A stretch of 64,000 nt of DNA from Allonocardiopsis opalescens (GTDB lineage Bacteria; Actinomycetota; Actinomycetes; Streptosporangiales; Streptosporangiaceae), in assembly GCF_003002095.1 (NCBI RefSeq), contig NZ_PVZC01000003.1, forward strand, positions 124,001-188,000. Reading direction: 5' to 3'. The notes under the pieces are model-generated. The model was not told the DNA's origin and searched no databases. It saw only the letters and a program-made list of their open reading frames with translations. This document shows, in pieces, positions 8,087 to 16,080 of this stretch (the first letter of the stretch is position 1; every line of letters begins with the position of its first letter). The position numbers and the translations under genes were made by a program.

Positions 8087-9730
8087 TCAGGGGTTGATCA
8101 GCGGCTGGTAGGCGGCGCGCACATCGGCGTTGTTGGAGCGGGCGTACTGCGGAGAGGGCGGGCCGGTGTCCACACCGTAGTAGGTGTAGTTCAGGGTCTG
8201 CGGGCAGTGCCCGCCGACCGCCACGGAGGTGTCGCGCACCAGCTCCCCGGTGCGCACCTCGTAGACCCGCACGGGCACCTCGCGGGTCCGGAAGGTCACC
8301 GTCTCGGTCGGGGTGAAGGCCGTCGGCCCGTACTGGCAGGAGGTGACGACGGAGCCCATGTCGGCCTCACCGGCGCAGATCACCAGCACCGCGTCGGCGG
8401 CGTCGCCGGCCAGCCAGGAGGAGGGGAGCCGCTCGCGGCTCTGCGAGTCGCCGAAGAGCATGGCGCGGTGCGGGCCGGCGCCCTCGTACGGGTCGGCGCC
8501 GCGGTAGGGGGCCGGATCGTCGCAGTAGGCGGGGGTGCCACCGGTGCCCCCGGTGAGCAGGGCGCGCACCTCCTCCAGCTGGATCGCGGTCTCCGCCGAC
8601 CTGATGCCCCGCTCCGCCTCCTCCACCAGCTCGTGCTCGGGGTACTCGGCGAGGATCCGCTCGTAGCGCTCGCGGGCGCCGTGCGGGTCGTCGTCCGCCA
8701 GCAGGCTGTCACCGCAGCCCACGATCGCCGCGGGCGCGATCCGCGGGACGGCCTCGGCGGCGCGGTCCAGCGCGTCGCCGCCGGCCGGGCGGTCGCGCAG
8801 CCAGTCGGCCACCGCCGTGGTGGCGCAGGCGTCGGGCGCGGGCAGCTCGTCGAGGAAGCCGTCCAGGACCGCGCCGACCTGCCGGTCCTGACCCGGGTTC
8901 TCCCGCAGCACGGTGGCCAGGTAGCCGAAGCCCTCCTCCAGGGAGCGGGCCTCGCCGGTGAGGGCGTCGCCGCCCAGCACCTCGGCGGCCTCGGCGAGCA
9001 GCAGTTCGGCGCGTCGCGCGTCCGCGCCCTCCCACCGCGCGCCCGGGTGGGCGATGTAGTGGGCCAGCGTGTCCGCGGCCCGCGGCCGGTCGTCGACGCG
9101 GGCGTAGCGTTCGGCCCTGATCAGCAGCGCGCACGCCTCCCGGGCCGCCAGGACGCGGGCGCCGAGCAGGCCGTCGGCCACCCGGTGCGCGGCGTGCAGG
9201 CGGTCGAGGGCCGCCAGCGCCTGCGCGCAGTCGCCGGCGCGGTGGGACGCGGCCGCGGCCCCCTCGATCCGTCCGGTGTCGAAGCGCAGGGCGCCCAGGC
9301 CGAGCAGGAGGGCGGCGGCCGCGACGGCGGCGACCAGCCGCTGCCGCCCGACCGAGCCCAGCACCGGCTCGCCGTACGGCGGCGCCGCCGGCGGGAGCGC
9401 ACGTCCGGCCGGCCGCGGCATCCGGCCGCCGGCCAGGTACCAGGCGTGCGCGGTCAGGCCCGCCCACCACAGCGTCAGCAGGACCGAGACGGTCCGCGGC
9501 AGCCAGGTGGGCTGGTCGGCCAGGGCCATCACCGCGACGAGTCCGGCCGTGACCAGGGTGGTGCCCGCGGCGAGCCGGCGGCGCTCCAGCATCAGGTAGC
9601 CGAGGCCGGCGAGGCAGGCGTTCCCGAGCGCTGCCGCGATCGGATCGCAGCGCCGGAACGCTGCCATCGGGGCGGTCACCTGCGGGGGTCTCGGGGAATC
9701 GTCGGGCGCGTCGGGCGTCGGATTCATCAT
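8087..9730 (-). CDS. Membrane-anchored hypothetical protein with helical repeat domain
   Basis: A 547-residue protein of unknown function. Residues about 25-105 contain two to three hydrophobic helices (ALGNACLAGLGYLML and neighbours), and a further helix, LVAAVAAAALLLGLGAL, lies near residue 140. It is followed by a long helical, Ala-rich region with TPR-like pairs, such as CAQALAALDRLHAAH and ARERYERILAEYPEH. The C-terminal 150 residues are rich in Tyr, Cys and beta-type segments (TPAYCDDPAPY, VLVICAGEADMGSVV) and may be a separate outer domain. Similar architecture occurs in streptomycete membrane proteins annotated only as hypothetical or tetratricopeptide-like. It is convergent with the RibD-C gene and transcribed from an AT-rich promoter zone. 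Confidence 0.65.
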   Translation of the reverse strand: MMNPTPDAPDDSPRPPQVTAPMAAFRRCDPIAAALGNACLAGLGYLMLERRRLAAGTTLVTAGLVAVMALADQPTWLPRTVSVLLTLWWAGLTAHAWYLAGGRMPRPAGRALPPAAPPYGEPVLGSVGRQRLVAAVAAAALLLGLGALRFDTGRIEGAAAASHRAGDCAQALAALDRLHAAHRVADGLLGARVLAAREACALLIRAERYARVDDRPRAADTLAHYIAHPGARWEGADARRAELLLAEAAEVLGGDALTGEARSLEEGFGYLATVLRENPGQDRQVGAVLDGFLDELPAPDACATTAVADWLRDRPAGGDALDRAAEAVPRIAPAAIVGCGDSLLADDDPHGARERYERILAEYPEHELVEEAERGIRSAETAIQLEEVRALLTGGTGGTPAYCDDPAPYRGADPYEGAGPHRAMLFGDSQSRERLPSSWLAGDAADAVLVICAGEADMGSVVTSCQYGPTAFTPTETVTFRTREVPVRVYEVRTGELVRDTSVAVGGHCPQTLNYTYYGVDTGPPSPQYARSNNADVRAAYQPLINP

Positions 9731-10107
9731 GATCCATTTCGGAATGGGAGTGAACCGCCGGACGACTCCCCATTATTCAGATCAGCCCCCGGGAAGAGTA
9801 CCGATTGCCCGATCGTGCCAGATCCGGCCGATCGGACCAGCGAAAGCATATAAAACGGAAAAACATCCCTCTCGGATATTTTTCAATAATCGGTCCGGCC
9901 TAATGGCCCCGGCGGGCCTGGTGGAACGGGCGAGGACCGATACGGCCGGGTACCGCGGGCGGCGCGCCGCCGGGGCCGAGCCCAGTCGGACAGGACTCGT
10001 CTTCCGCCACCGGCAGGCGTACGGAATATGTTCGCCCCCCGCGCCGTCCGCAGTGGAAACGGTTGAGCGGTCCGGTGCGGTGCCGACGGATCGAAATCGA
10101 CAAGCCG
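9731..10107. other. Intergenic region with AT-rich promoter zone
   Basis: 377 bases lie between the hypothetical membrane protein and the dnaB stop codon. Positions 9840-9900 are unusually AT-rich for this genome (for example GCATATAAAACGG) and probably hold the leftward promoter. I see no coding sequence. No strong hairpin follows dnaB here. Confidence 0.5.
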
Positions 10108-12411
10108 TCAGTTGGCCATGTCGACGAAGCGGCTGTAGTGGCCCTGGAAGGCGACGGTGACGGTGGCGGTGGGGCCGTTGCGGTGCTTGGCGACGATGAG
10201 GTCGGCCTCACCGGCCCGCGGGGACTCCTTCTCGAAGACGTCCTCGCGGTAGAGCAGGATGACCATGTCGGCGTCCTGCTCGATGGAGCCGGACTCACGG
10301 AGGTCGCTGATCTGCGGTTTCTTGTCGGTGCGCTGCTCGGGGCCGCGGTTGAGCTGGGAGAGCGCGATGACCGGCACGTTCAGCTCCTTGGCCAGCAGCT
10401 TGAGGGCGCGCGACATCTCCGAGACCTCCTGCTGGCGGCTCTCCACCCGGCGCGGGGAGCTCATCAACTGGAGGTAGTCGACCACGACGAGTTTGAGGTC
10501 GTGCTGCTGCTTGAGGCGCCGGCACTTGGCCCGGATCTCCATCATCGACATGTTCGGGGAGTCGTCGATGAACAGGGGGGCCTCGGCGACCTCGCCCATG
10601 CGGCGGGCCAGCCGGGTCCAGTCGTCGTCGCTCATCATGCCCGAGCGCATGGTGTGCAGCGGCACCCGCGCCTCGGCCGACAGCAGCCGCATGGTGATCT
10701 CGTTGCGGCCCATCTCCAGGCTGAAGATGACGCTGGTCAGGCCGTTCTTGATCGAGGCGGCCCTGGCGAGGTCGAGGGCGAGGGTGGAGTTGTGGGTGGG
10801 CACCATCGAGCGGGTGGCGAGGTAGAGGTGCGAGGGGTGGTCGATCTGCACGCAGCGCACCGGCACGCTGGGCACCGGCTCGACCCGGATCACCGCGCGG
10901 GCGGCCGCGCCGGCCCGGAAGCCGCCGCCGCGCCGCTTGTGCTCCAGCCGCCGGGCCTCGGTGCCGAACACGGGGTCGGCCGGGGTGAAGGCGACGGGCT
11001 GCCCGGCGGGGCCGGGCTCGACCCGGTAGCCGAGGCCGGTGACGAGGTCGCGGCAGCCCTCGGCCAGCTCCCGGGGGGCGGCGGCGAAGGCGACCGCCCC
11101 CGAGGGGGTGACCGTGCCGGCGGCGTCCAGCAGTCCGGCGAGCAGCCGACGGCGCTGCTCGGCCGAGGCCCGCAGGTAGCGGTCGGGCAGCCCCGGCCGC
11201 TCGTAGACCCCGGCCGCGCGCAGCGCGGGGGCGGCCGGCCCGCCGCCGGGGGCGCGCAGCGCGAAGCGGCCGGGGGTGCCGGCCGGGGCGAGCCGGTAGC
11301 CGTCGGACTCGATCCGGACCGCGATCTCGGGGTCGTCGACGGCGAGGAGTTCGGAGCCGGGCCGCCCGGCGCCGAGCCAGACGCCGAGCACGTACGGGGG
11401 GACGGGCAACTCGGCCTCGGGGAGCTCCAGCGGGGCGGCGACGCGCACGGTGTGGCCGGTGCCGAGGCCGGGCGGCCGGGAGTCGTCGGCGATCTGGCGG
11501 GTGGTGCGCACGGCCGTGCCGGCCCGCAGGGTGTGGGTGAGCCACTGGTGCTCGGCGTCGGCGACCACGCTGGTGCCGTCGGCGAAGGTCATCCGGTAGC
11601 AGGGGCGGCCGGTGAGCACCTCGGTGGCGGCGACGACGGCGGTGGGGGTGCCGTCGGCGGCGAGCAGGTGGTCGCCCACCCGGACCTCGCCCATGGTGGT
11701 CCAGCCGTGCGGGGTGGGCAGCGGGGTGTCGAGCGCGAGCGCCTTCCCGACGGCGGGGCGGGCCGCGATGATGATCATCTGGCCGGGGTGCAGGCCGTTG
11801 GTGAGGGAGTCGAGGTCGGCGAAGCCGGTGGGGACGCCGGTCATGCCGCCGTCGCGGCTGGCGATGGCCTCGATCTCGTCCAGCGCCCCCGGCATGATGT
11901 CGTTGAGCTGGAGGTAGTCCTCACCGGTGCGCTTCTCGGCGACGGCGAAGACCTCGGCCTGGGCGCGGTCGACGATGTCGTCGATGTCGCCGTCGCCGGC
12001 GTAGCCGATCTGGGCGATGCGGGTGCCGACCTCGACCAGCCGCCGCAGCACGGCGCGCTCCTCGACGATCCTGGCGTAGTAGCCGGCGTTGGCGGCGGTG
12101 GGCACCGAGGAGATCAGGGTGTGCAGGTAGGGGGCGCCGCCGACCCTGGCCAGCTCGCCGCGCTTGGTCAGCTCGGCCGAGACGGTGACGGCGTCGGCCG
12201 GCTCGCCCCGGGAGTAGAGGTCGATGATGGTGTCGTAGATGACCTGGTGGGCGGGGCGGTAGAAGTCGACGGCCCGCAGCGCCTCGACCACCTCGGCGAT
12301 GGCGTCCTTGGAGAGCATCATGCCGCCGAGCACGCACTGCTCGGCCATGACGTCGTGCGGCGGAGTGCGCTCGAACTCGGAGTCCGGCGGCGGTGCTTCG
12401 GCGACGCTCAT
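10108..12411 (-). CDS. dnaB: Replicative DNA helicase DnaB with intein
   Basis: A 767-residue precursor of the hexameric replicative helicase that unwinds the fork 5' to 3'. The N-terminal primase-interacting domain is at about 1-160 and the RecA-like motor follows. The P-loop ARPAVGK-STLALD is split by a 318-residue intein between Lys223 and Ser542; removal leaves a normal 449-residue DnaB. After the intein come TSVIFSLEMG, LVVVDYLQLM (Walker B) and VPVIALSQLNRG, then a C-terminal PTATVTVAFQGHYSRF. The ATG has GGAGGACACG upstream. Because the insertion disrupts ATP binding, helicase activity must depend on protein splicing. The gene is divergent from a MATE exporter, and the gap is full of DnaA-box-like sequences. 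Confidence 0.97.
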   Translation of the reverse strand: MSVAEAPPPDSEFERTPPHDVMAEQCVLGGMMLSKDAIAEVVEALRAVDFYRPAHQVIYDTIIDLYSRGEPADAVTVSAELTKRGELARVGGAPYLHTLISSVPTAANAGYYARIVEERAVLRRLVEVGTRIAQIGYAGDGDIDDIVDRAQAEVFAVAEKRTGEDYLQLNDIMPGALDEIEAIASRDGGMTGVPTGFADLDSLTNGLHPGQMIIIAARPAVGKALALDTPLPTPHGWTTMGEVRVGDHLLAADGTPTAVVAATEVLTGRPCYRMTFADGTSVVADAEHQWLTHTLRAGTAVRTTRQIADDSRPPGLGTGHTVRVAAPLELPEAELPVPPYVLGVWLGAGRPGSELLAVDDPEIAVRIESDGYRLAPAGTPGRFALRAPGGGPAAPALRAAGVYERPGLPDRYLRASAEQRRRLLAGLLDAAGTVTPSGAVAFAAAPRELAEGCRDLVTGLGYRVEPGPAGQPVAFTPADPVFGTEARRLEHKRRGGGFRAGAAARAVIRVEPVPSVPVRCVQIDHPSHLYLATRSMVPTHNSTLALDLARAASIKNGLTSVIFSLEMGRNEITMRLLSAEARVPLHTMRSGMMSDDDWTRLARRMGEVAEAPLFIDDSPNMSMMEIRAKCRRLKQQHDLKLVVVDYLQLMSSPRRVESRQQEVSEMSRALKLLAKELNVPVIALSQLNRGPEQRTDKKPQISDLRESGSIEQDADMVILLYREDVFEKESPRAGEADLIVAKHRNGPTATVTVAFQGHYSRFVDMAN
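10789..11742 (-). other. Class 3 intein in DnaB, endonuclease probably dead
   Basis: The intein spans precursor residues 224-541 and starts with Ala, not Cys or Ser. It has the class 3 'WCT' triplet: Trp290 two residues after the block B His288 (AEHQW), Cys520 in block F (VRCVQID), and Thr539 before the terminal His540-Asn541 (PTHN). The +1 extein residue is Ser542. Two LAGLIDADG-type motifs are present but degenerate. LGVWLGAG (342-349) has Ala where Asp is expected, and LAGLLDAAG (424-432) has Ala431 at the catalytic Asp position. Splicing should therefore start from the block F Cys, while homing activity is probably lost. Class assignment rests on the published residue rules; inactivity is inference. 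Confidence 0.92.
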
Positions 12412-12513
12412 CGTGTCCTCCCCCCGGCGGCCACTGCCTCCCCAGGTCTAGCGGGCGGCTATGACAGTGCGGGACAAGTGTGCAGCCTCGTCCGCCACAG
12501 CGCTAACACGGGC

Positions 12514-12651
12514 TGTGGACAGCCTGTGGACAGTGCCGGGAGAACCTGTGCATGACTGCGGCCGACCTGTGGGGAGCCTGTGCACAAGCCTGTGGAAAAC
12601 TCTGCACATTTCTACACAGCAAGGCCCTGACCTGGGATTCGGTTATCCACC
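12514..12651. promoter_or_regulatory. DnaA-box-like cluster upstream of dnaB
   Basis: Matches to the actinobacterial DnaA box (TTGTCCACA or its complement) are TGTGGACAG at 12514-12522 and 12525-12533 (11 bases apart, one helical turn), TGTGGGGAG 12568-12576, TGTGGAAAA 12591-12599 and TTATCCACC 12643-12651. They fill the divergent dnaB/MATE gap of 356 bases, about 40 kb from oriC. They could titrate DnaA or regulate dnaB. Confidence 0.5.
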
Positions 12652-12767
12652 GCCTGTGCGTAACAAAAATCCGGCAGAAATGTGGACGGCGCCGCCCGCC
12701 GCGCTCGTCCGCGGCCGCGCGGGCCGCCCGGCGCCTGCGGAACGGGCCCGGGTAGATTGGGCGGGCC

Positions 12768-14117
12768 ATGCGCGTGTCGCTCCCCGCCGCCCCGTTCCGG
12801 CACCGCCACGACAGGGAGATCCTGTCCCTCGCCATCCCGGCGTTCTTCGCGCTGGTCGCCGAGCCGCTGTTCCTGCTGGTCGACTCCGCGGTCGTCGGCC
12901 GCCTCGGCACCGAGCCGCTGGCGGCGCTCGGCGTCGCCGGGCAGATCCTGCTCACCGTCACCGGCCTGTGCGTCTTCCTCGCCTACGGCACCACCCCGGC
13001 CGTCGCCCGCCAGGTCGGCGCGGGCGATCTCGCGGCCGCGGTGCGCCACGGCGTCGACGGCCTCTGGCTGGCCTTCCTGATCGGCTGCGGCACCGCCCTG
13101 CTCGGCTGGCCGCTGGCGCCGTGGCTGGTGGAGGCGATGGGCGCCTCGGCCGCCGTCACCCCGCACGCCGTGGTGTACCTGCGGGTGAGCCTGCTCGGCA
13201 TGCCGGGGATGCTGCTGGTGCTGGCCGGCACCGGAGTGCTGCGCGGGCTGCAGGACACCCGCACCCCGCTCGCCGTCGCCGTCGGCTCCTACCTGCTCAA
13301 CGGCGTGCTGGTCGTCTGGTTCGTGCTCGGCCTCGGCGGCGGCATCGCCGGCTCGGCCTGGGCGGGGGTGGTGGCGCAGACGCTGGCCGGCGGTGTGTAC
13401 GTCGCCATGGTGCTGCGGCTGACGCGCCGGCACGGCGTGGGCGTGCTGACCTCGCCGCGGCGGCTGCGCGCGGCCACCGCCGCGAGCACCGCGCTGCTGG
13501 TGCGCAACATCGCCATGCGCGTGGTGGTCATGGTGTGCGTGGCGGTCGCGGCCCGGCTCGGCGACCCGACACTCGCCGCGCACCAGGTCGCCTTCCAGGT
13601 CTGGGGCCTGCTGGTCTTCGCGATGGACGCCATCGCGATCGCGGGGCAGGCGATCATCGGCCGCTACCTGGGCGCCGGCGACAGCGCCGGGGCGCGCGCC
13701 GCGACGCGGCGGATGGTGGAGTGGGGCGTGGCGGCGGGCGTCGTCTTCGCCGTGGCGGTGCTGGCGGCCCGGCCCTGGATCCCGCCCCTGTTCAGCACCG
13801 ATCCGCAGGTCCGCGAGCTGATGCTGGTGGCGCTGGTGATGGTGGCGGCGCTGCAGCCGCTGAGCGGGATCGTGATGGTGCTCGACGGCGTGCTGATCGG
13901 CGCTGGCGACCTCCGCTACCTGGCCTGGGCGTCGGTCTGGACGATGCTCGCCTTCCTGCCGCCCGGCCTGGCGGTGCTGGCCTTCGGCCGGCCCGGGACG
14001 GCGGCGGCGCTGGTCGGCCTCTGGCTGGCTTACGGCGTCTGGCTGGTGGCGCGCGGGATCACCCTGGGGCTGCGGGCCCGCGGCCGGGCCTGGGCGGTCA
14101 TCGGCGCGGTGCGCTGA
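12768..14117 (+). CDS. MATE family efflux transporter
   Basis: A 449-residue protein with twelve hydrophobic helices. It begins ILSLAIPAFFALVAEPLFLLVDSAVVGRLG, the signature first repeat of the multidrug and toxic compound extrusion superfamily of the DinF-like branch. The second half repeats the pattern (RNIAMRVVVMVCVAVAARLGDPTLAAHQVAFQ). Such proteins export cationic drugs or metabolites using H+ or Na+ gradients; the substrate is unknown. A MATE gene beside dnaB is a conserved arrangement in streptomycetes and relatives. It converges on an amidase gene with only seven bases between stop codons. Confidence 0.9.
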   Translation: MRVSLPAAPFRHRHDREILSLAIPAFFALVAEPLFLLVDSAVVGRLGTEPLAALGVAGQILLTVTGLCVFLAYGTTPAVARQVGAGDLAAAVRHGVDGLWLAFLIGCGTALLGWPLAPWLVEAMGASAAVTPHAVVYLRVSLLGMPGMLLVLAGTGVLRGLQDTRTPLAVAVGSYLLNGVLVVWFVLGLGGGIAGSAWAGVVAQTLAGGVYVAMVLRLTRRHGVGVLTSPRRLRAATAASTALLVRNIAMRVVVMVCVAVAARLGDPTLAAHQVAFQVWGLLVFAMDAIAIAGQAIIGRYLGAGDSAGARAATRRMVEWGVAAGVVFAVAVLAARPWIPPLFSTDPQVRELMLVALVMVAALQPLSGIVMVLDGVLIGAGDLRYLAWASVWTMLAFLPPGLAVLAFGRPGTAAALVGLWLAYGVWLVARGITLGLRARGRAWAVIGAVR

Positions 14118-14130
14118 GGCGGCCTCAGCG
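14112..14130. terminator. Bidirectional terminator covering both stop codons
   Basis: CGCTGAGG-CGG-CCTCAGCG is a perfect palindromic hairpin in which each arm contains the TGA of one of the converging genes (MATE and amidase). Confidence 0.65.
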
Positions 14131-14946
14131 GCCCAGGTCGCGCGGGCCGATGGTGGGCCCGTGCTGGAAGGGCCGCACCCGCGGGCCGCCGTCGGTCACC
14201 CGCGACAGGTCGGGGAAGCCCGGCCGGTCGGCGGCGGGAAGCGGCGCGGCCCGCTCGATCCTGACGCCGCGTTCGGCCAGCCCGCTCGCCGTCCGCTCGC
14301 GCAGCCGGGGCAGCATCGCGTACAGCTCGTCGCCCGGGCAGGCGGTGGCGTTGAAGTCGCGGTGGCCGCGGATGGCGGAGTGCGGGTCGAGCCGGTAGCT
14401 CCGGCACAGCCACACGCAGGTCTCCACCAGCGCGTCGAACATCGCGCCGGGCGGGGTGGCCGAGGTGTAGGTGCCCTCGTTCTCGATGCCCAGGGCGGTG
14501 GCGTTGTGGTTGGCGACGTGGGCGCCGACGACGTGGCGGCCGGAGCGGACGGCCTCCAGGGAGCGGTTGCGGCCCTCCATGATGTGGCCGCCCCGGCTGA
14601 TGGTCAGCTGCTGGCCGGCGTCGGCCCAGCCGTTGCCGTCCATGTGGTGGTCCTGGATCCGCCGGGAGAGGGCGGCGGCCGCCGCCCAGGAGGTGTCGGA
14701 CTGGTTGGCCGTCGCGGTGTGGTGCACCACGATGTGGGCGGGGCGGCTGTCGAGGACGGTGGCGGCGGTCGTCGGCGGCCTGGCGCCCCAGTCGGCGCGG
14801 GTGCGGACGCGCGGTTCGGCGGCGGCCGCCGCCCCGGCCGGGGCGAGCACGCCCCCGGGGCCCACGAGCAGCGCTCCTCCGGTCACGAGGACGGCGTTCC
14901 TGAGCAGGGTCCTGCGGTCGGCGTGTCCGAACTCGTGGTGCGACAT
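14125..14946 (-). CDS. Tat-exported PGRP-domain N-acetylmuramoyl-L-alanine amidase
   Basis: A 273-residue exported amidase. The N-terminus has a twin-arginine signal, ADRRTLLRN, followed by VLVTGGALLVGPGG and an Ala-rich cleavage region. The peptidoglycan-recognition/amidase_2 domain follows from about residue 50: TRADWGAR, then HIVVHHTA with the first zinc His, GHIMEGR, HVVGAHVANHN, ALGIENEG, and CPGDELYAML, in which the cleaved lactyl-amide bond is expected to be coordinated near GHRDFNATACPG. The protein should hydrolyse the bond between MurNAc and the stem peptide outside the cell. It is about 65-70% identical by eye to the next gene downstream in coordinates, so the pair arose by tandem duplication. 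The reading start has GGGGGACGTC before the ATG. Confidence 0.9.
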   Translation of the reverse strand: MSHHEFGHADRRTLLRNAVLVTGGALLVGPGGVLAPAGAAAAAEPRVRTRADWGARPPTTAATVLDSRPAHIVVHHTATANQSDTSWAAAAALSRRIQDHHMDGNGWADAGQQLTISRGGHIMEGRNRSLEAVRSGRHVVGAHVANHNATALGIENEGTYTSATPPGAMFDALVETCVWLCRSYRLDPHSAIRGHRDFNATACPGDELYAMLPRLRERTASGLAERGVRIERAAPLPAADRPGFPDLSRVTDGGPRVRPFQHGPTIGPRDLGR

Positions 14947-15042
14947 GACGTCCCCCAGAAGTCAGTTCATCCCCCAGTCCACATCTTCACTCTTTGGAGT
15001 CGTTCTGTCACCTATAGCAACTTTATGCAGCTCATACGCGTG

Positions 15043-15073
15043 TTGGCCGGCCCGAGCAGCTCGGGCCGGCCAA
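15043..15073 (-). terminator. 14-bp stem terminator between the two amidase genes
   Basis: TTGGCCGGCCCGAG and CTCGGGCCGGCCAA pair perfectly around a CAG loop, just after the second amidase stop codon on the minus strand. The paralogues are therefore probably transcribed separately. Confidence 0.8.
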
Positions 15074-15093
15074 GTTCTCCGTGAGGGGACGGC

Positions 15094-15906
15094 TCAGCCT
15101 CGCTCGCCGGCGCCCAGTGCGGGGCCGTGGTCGAAGCGCGCCGTCTCAGGGCGTTCGGGAGTGAGCGGGAAGGCCGGCCGCTCCTGCGGCGCGAGCGCCG
15201 CCTGGGCGGGGATCCGGACGCCGTTGGCGGCCAGGGTGTCGGCCACCCGCTGCCTGATGGTGGGCAGCATGCCGTAGAGCACGTTGCCCGGGCAGGCGGT
15301 GGCGTTGAAGTCGCGGTGGCCGACGATCCTGCTGGGCGCCAGCCCATACACGGTGCACAGCCAGGCGCAGGTGGCGACCAGCGCGTTGATCATCACCGCC
15401 GGCGGAGTGGCGGAGGTGTAGAGCCCTTCGTTCTCGATGCCGATGGTGCTGGAGTTGTAGTTCGCGACGTGGGCGCCGACGACGTGGTCGCCGGCCCGGA
15501 TGGCGGGCAGCGAGCGGTTGCGGCCCTCCATGATGTGGCCGCCCCGGCTGATGGTCAGCTGCTGGCCGGTGTCGGCCCAGCCGTTGGTGTTCATGTGGTA
15601 GTTCTGGATCGCCCGGGACAGGGCGGCCGCGGCCGCCCAGGAGGTGTCGGACTGGTTGGCCGTCGCGGTGTGGTGCACCACGATGTTGGCGGGTGCGCGG
15701 TCGAGCACCTGGGCCGGGCTCGACGGGGCGCGGGCGCCCCAGTCGGCGCGGGTGCGCACATTGGGTTCGGGGGCCATCGACACGGTCGCCGCCTGAACGG
15801 GGAAGGCGTGACCGGCGAGGCCGCCGACGAGAACACCACCGGTGACCACCGCGGCGCCGCGGAAGACGGATCTTCGCGAGTGCGCGTGGCCGGCACTTTC
15901 TGCCAT
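15094..15906 (-). CDS. Tat-exported PGRP-domain N-acetylmuramoyl-L-alanine amidase (paralogue)
   Basis: A 270-residue paralogue of the neighbouring amidase, with Tat motif SRRSVFRG, a hydrophobic stretch VVTGGVLVGGLAGHA and an AQA-like cleavage region. The amidase_2/PGRP domain keeps the zinc ligands and surrounding motifs: TRADWGAR, NIVVHHTATANQSDTSWAAAAALSR, GHIMEGRNRSL, IVGHRDFNATACPG. The C-terminal 40 residues are Pro-rich and differ from the paralogue. Predicted role: cleavage of MurNAc-L-Ala bonds during wall turnover or recycling. AAAGGAGAG lies before the ATG. A 19-bp palindrome and two overlapping promoter-like sequences sit directly upstream. Confidence 0.9.
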   Translation of the reverse strand: MAESAGHAHSRRSVFRGAAVVTGGVLVGGLAGHAFPVQAATVSMAPEPNVRTRADWGARAPSSPAQVLDRAPANIVVHHTATANQSDTSWAAAAALSRAIQNYHMNTNGWADTGQQLTISRGGHIMEGRNRSLPAIRAGDHVVGAHVANYNSSTIGIENEGLYTSATPPAVMINALVATCAWLCTVYGLAPSRIVGHRDFNATACPGNVLYGMLPTIRQRVADTLAANGVRIPAQAALAPQERPAFPLTPERPETARFDHGPALGAGERG

Positions 15907-15919
15907 CTACGGCTCTCCT

Positions 15920-15938
15920 TTCGGAAGTAACTTCCGAA
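15920..15938. promoter_or_regulatory. Perfect 19-bp palindrome at amidase transcription start
   Basis: TTCGGAAGTAACTTCCGAA is a perfect odd-centred inverted repeat. It lies between the inferred -10 element and the Shine-Dalgarno of the amidase gene. It could be a repressor operator or, as RNA, a hairpin just before the ribosome-binding site. Confidence 0.6.
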
Positions 15939-15941
15939 GGA

Positions 15942-15980
15942 ATTATCACCCGGAGACGGCGATCTGTCACGGACGGTTCC
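15942..15980 (-). promoter_or_regulatory. Overlapping vegetative and ECF-type promoters for amidase
   Basis: On the minus strand GTGACA (15965-15970) and GATAAT (15942-15947) are 17 bases apart, a good principal-sigma promoter. GGAAC (15976-15980) and CGTCT (15954-15958) are also 17 bases apart, the geometry of envelope-stress ECF promoters (SigE/SigM type). Both would transcribe the second amidase. Confidence 0.55.
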
Positions 15981-16031
15981 ATTTGCCGGAAAAAGGGAGA
16001 TTCTCGACCAGATCTTTCCGGGCACGACGAA

Positions 16032-16061
16032 GGCCGGCGCCCGCTCGCGCGGACACCGGCC
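16032..16061 (-). terminator. Terminator of the rpsF-ssb-rpsR-rplI operon
   Basis: On the minus strand a 13-bp stem containing two G-U pairs closes with a GCGA tetraloop, about 20 bases after the rplI stop codon. Confidence 0.7.
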
Positions 16062-16080
16062 GGTCGGACCTGCGGGCGGA

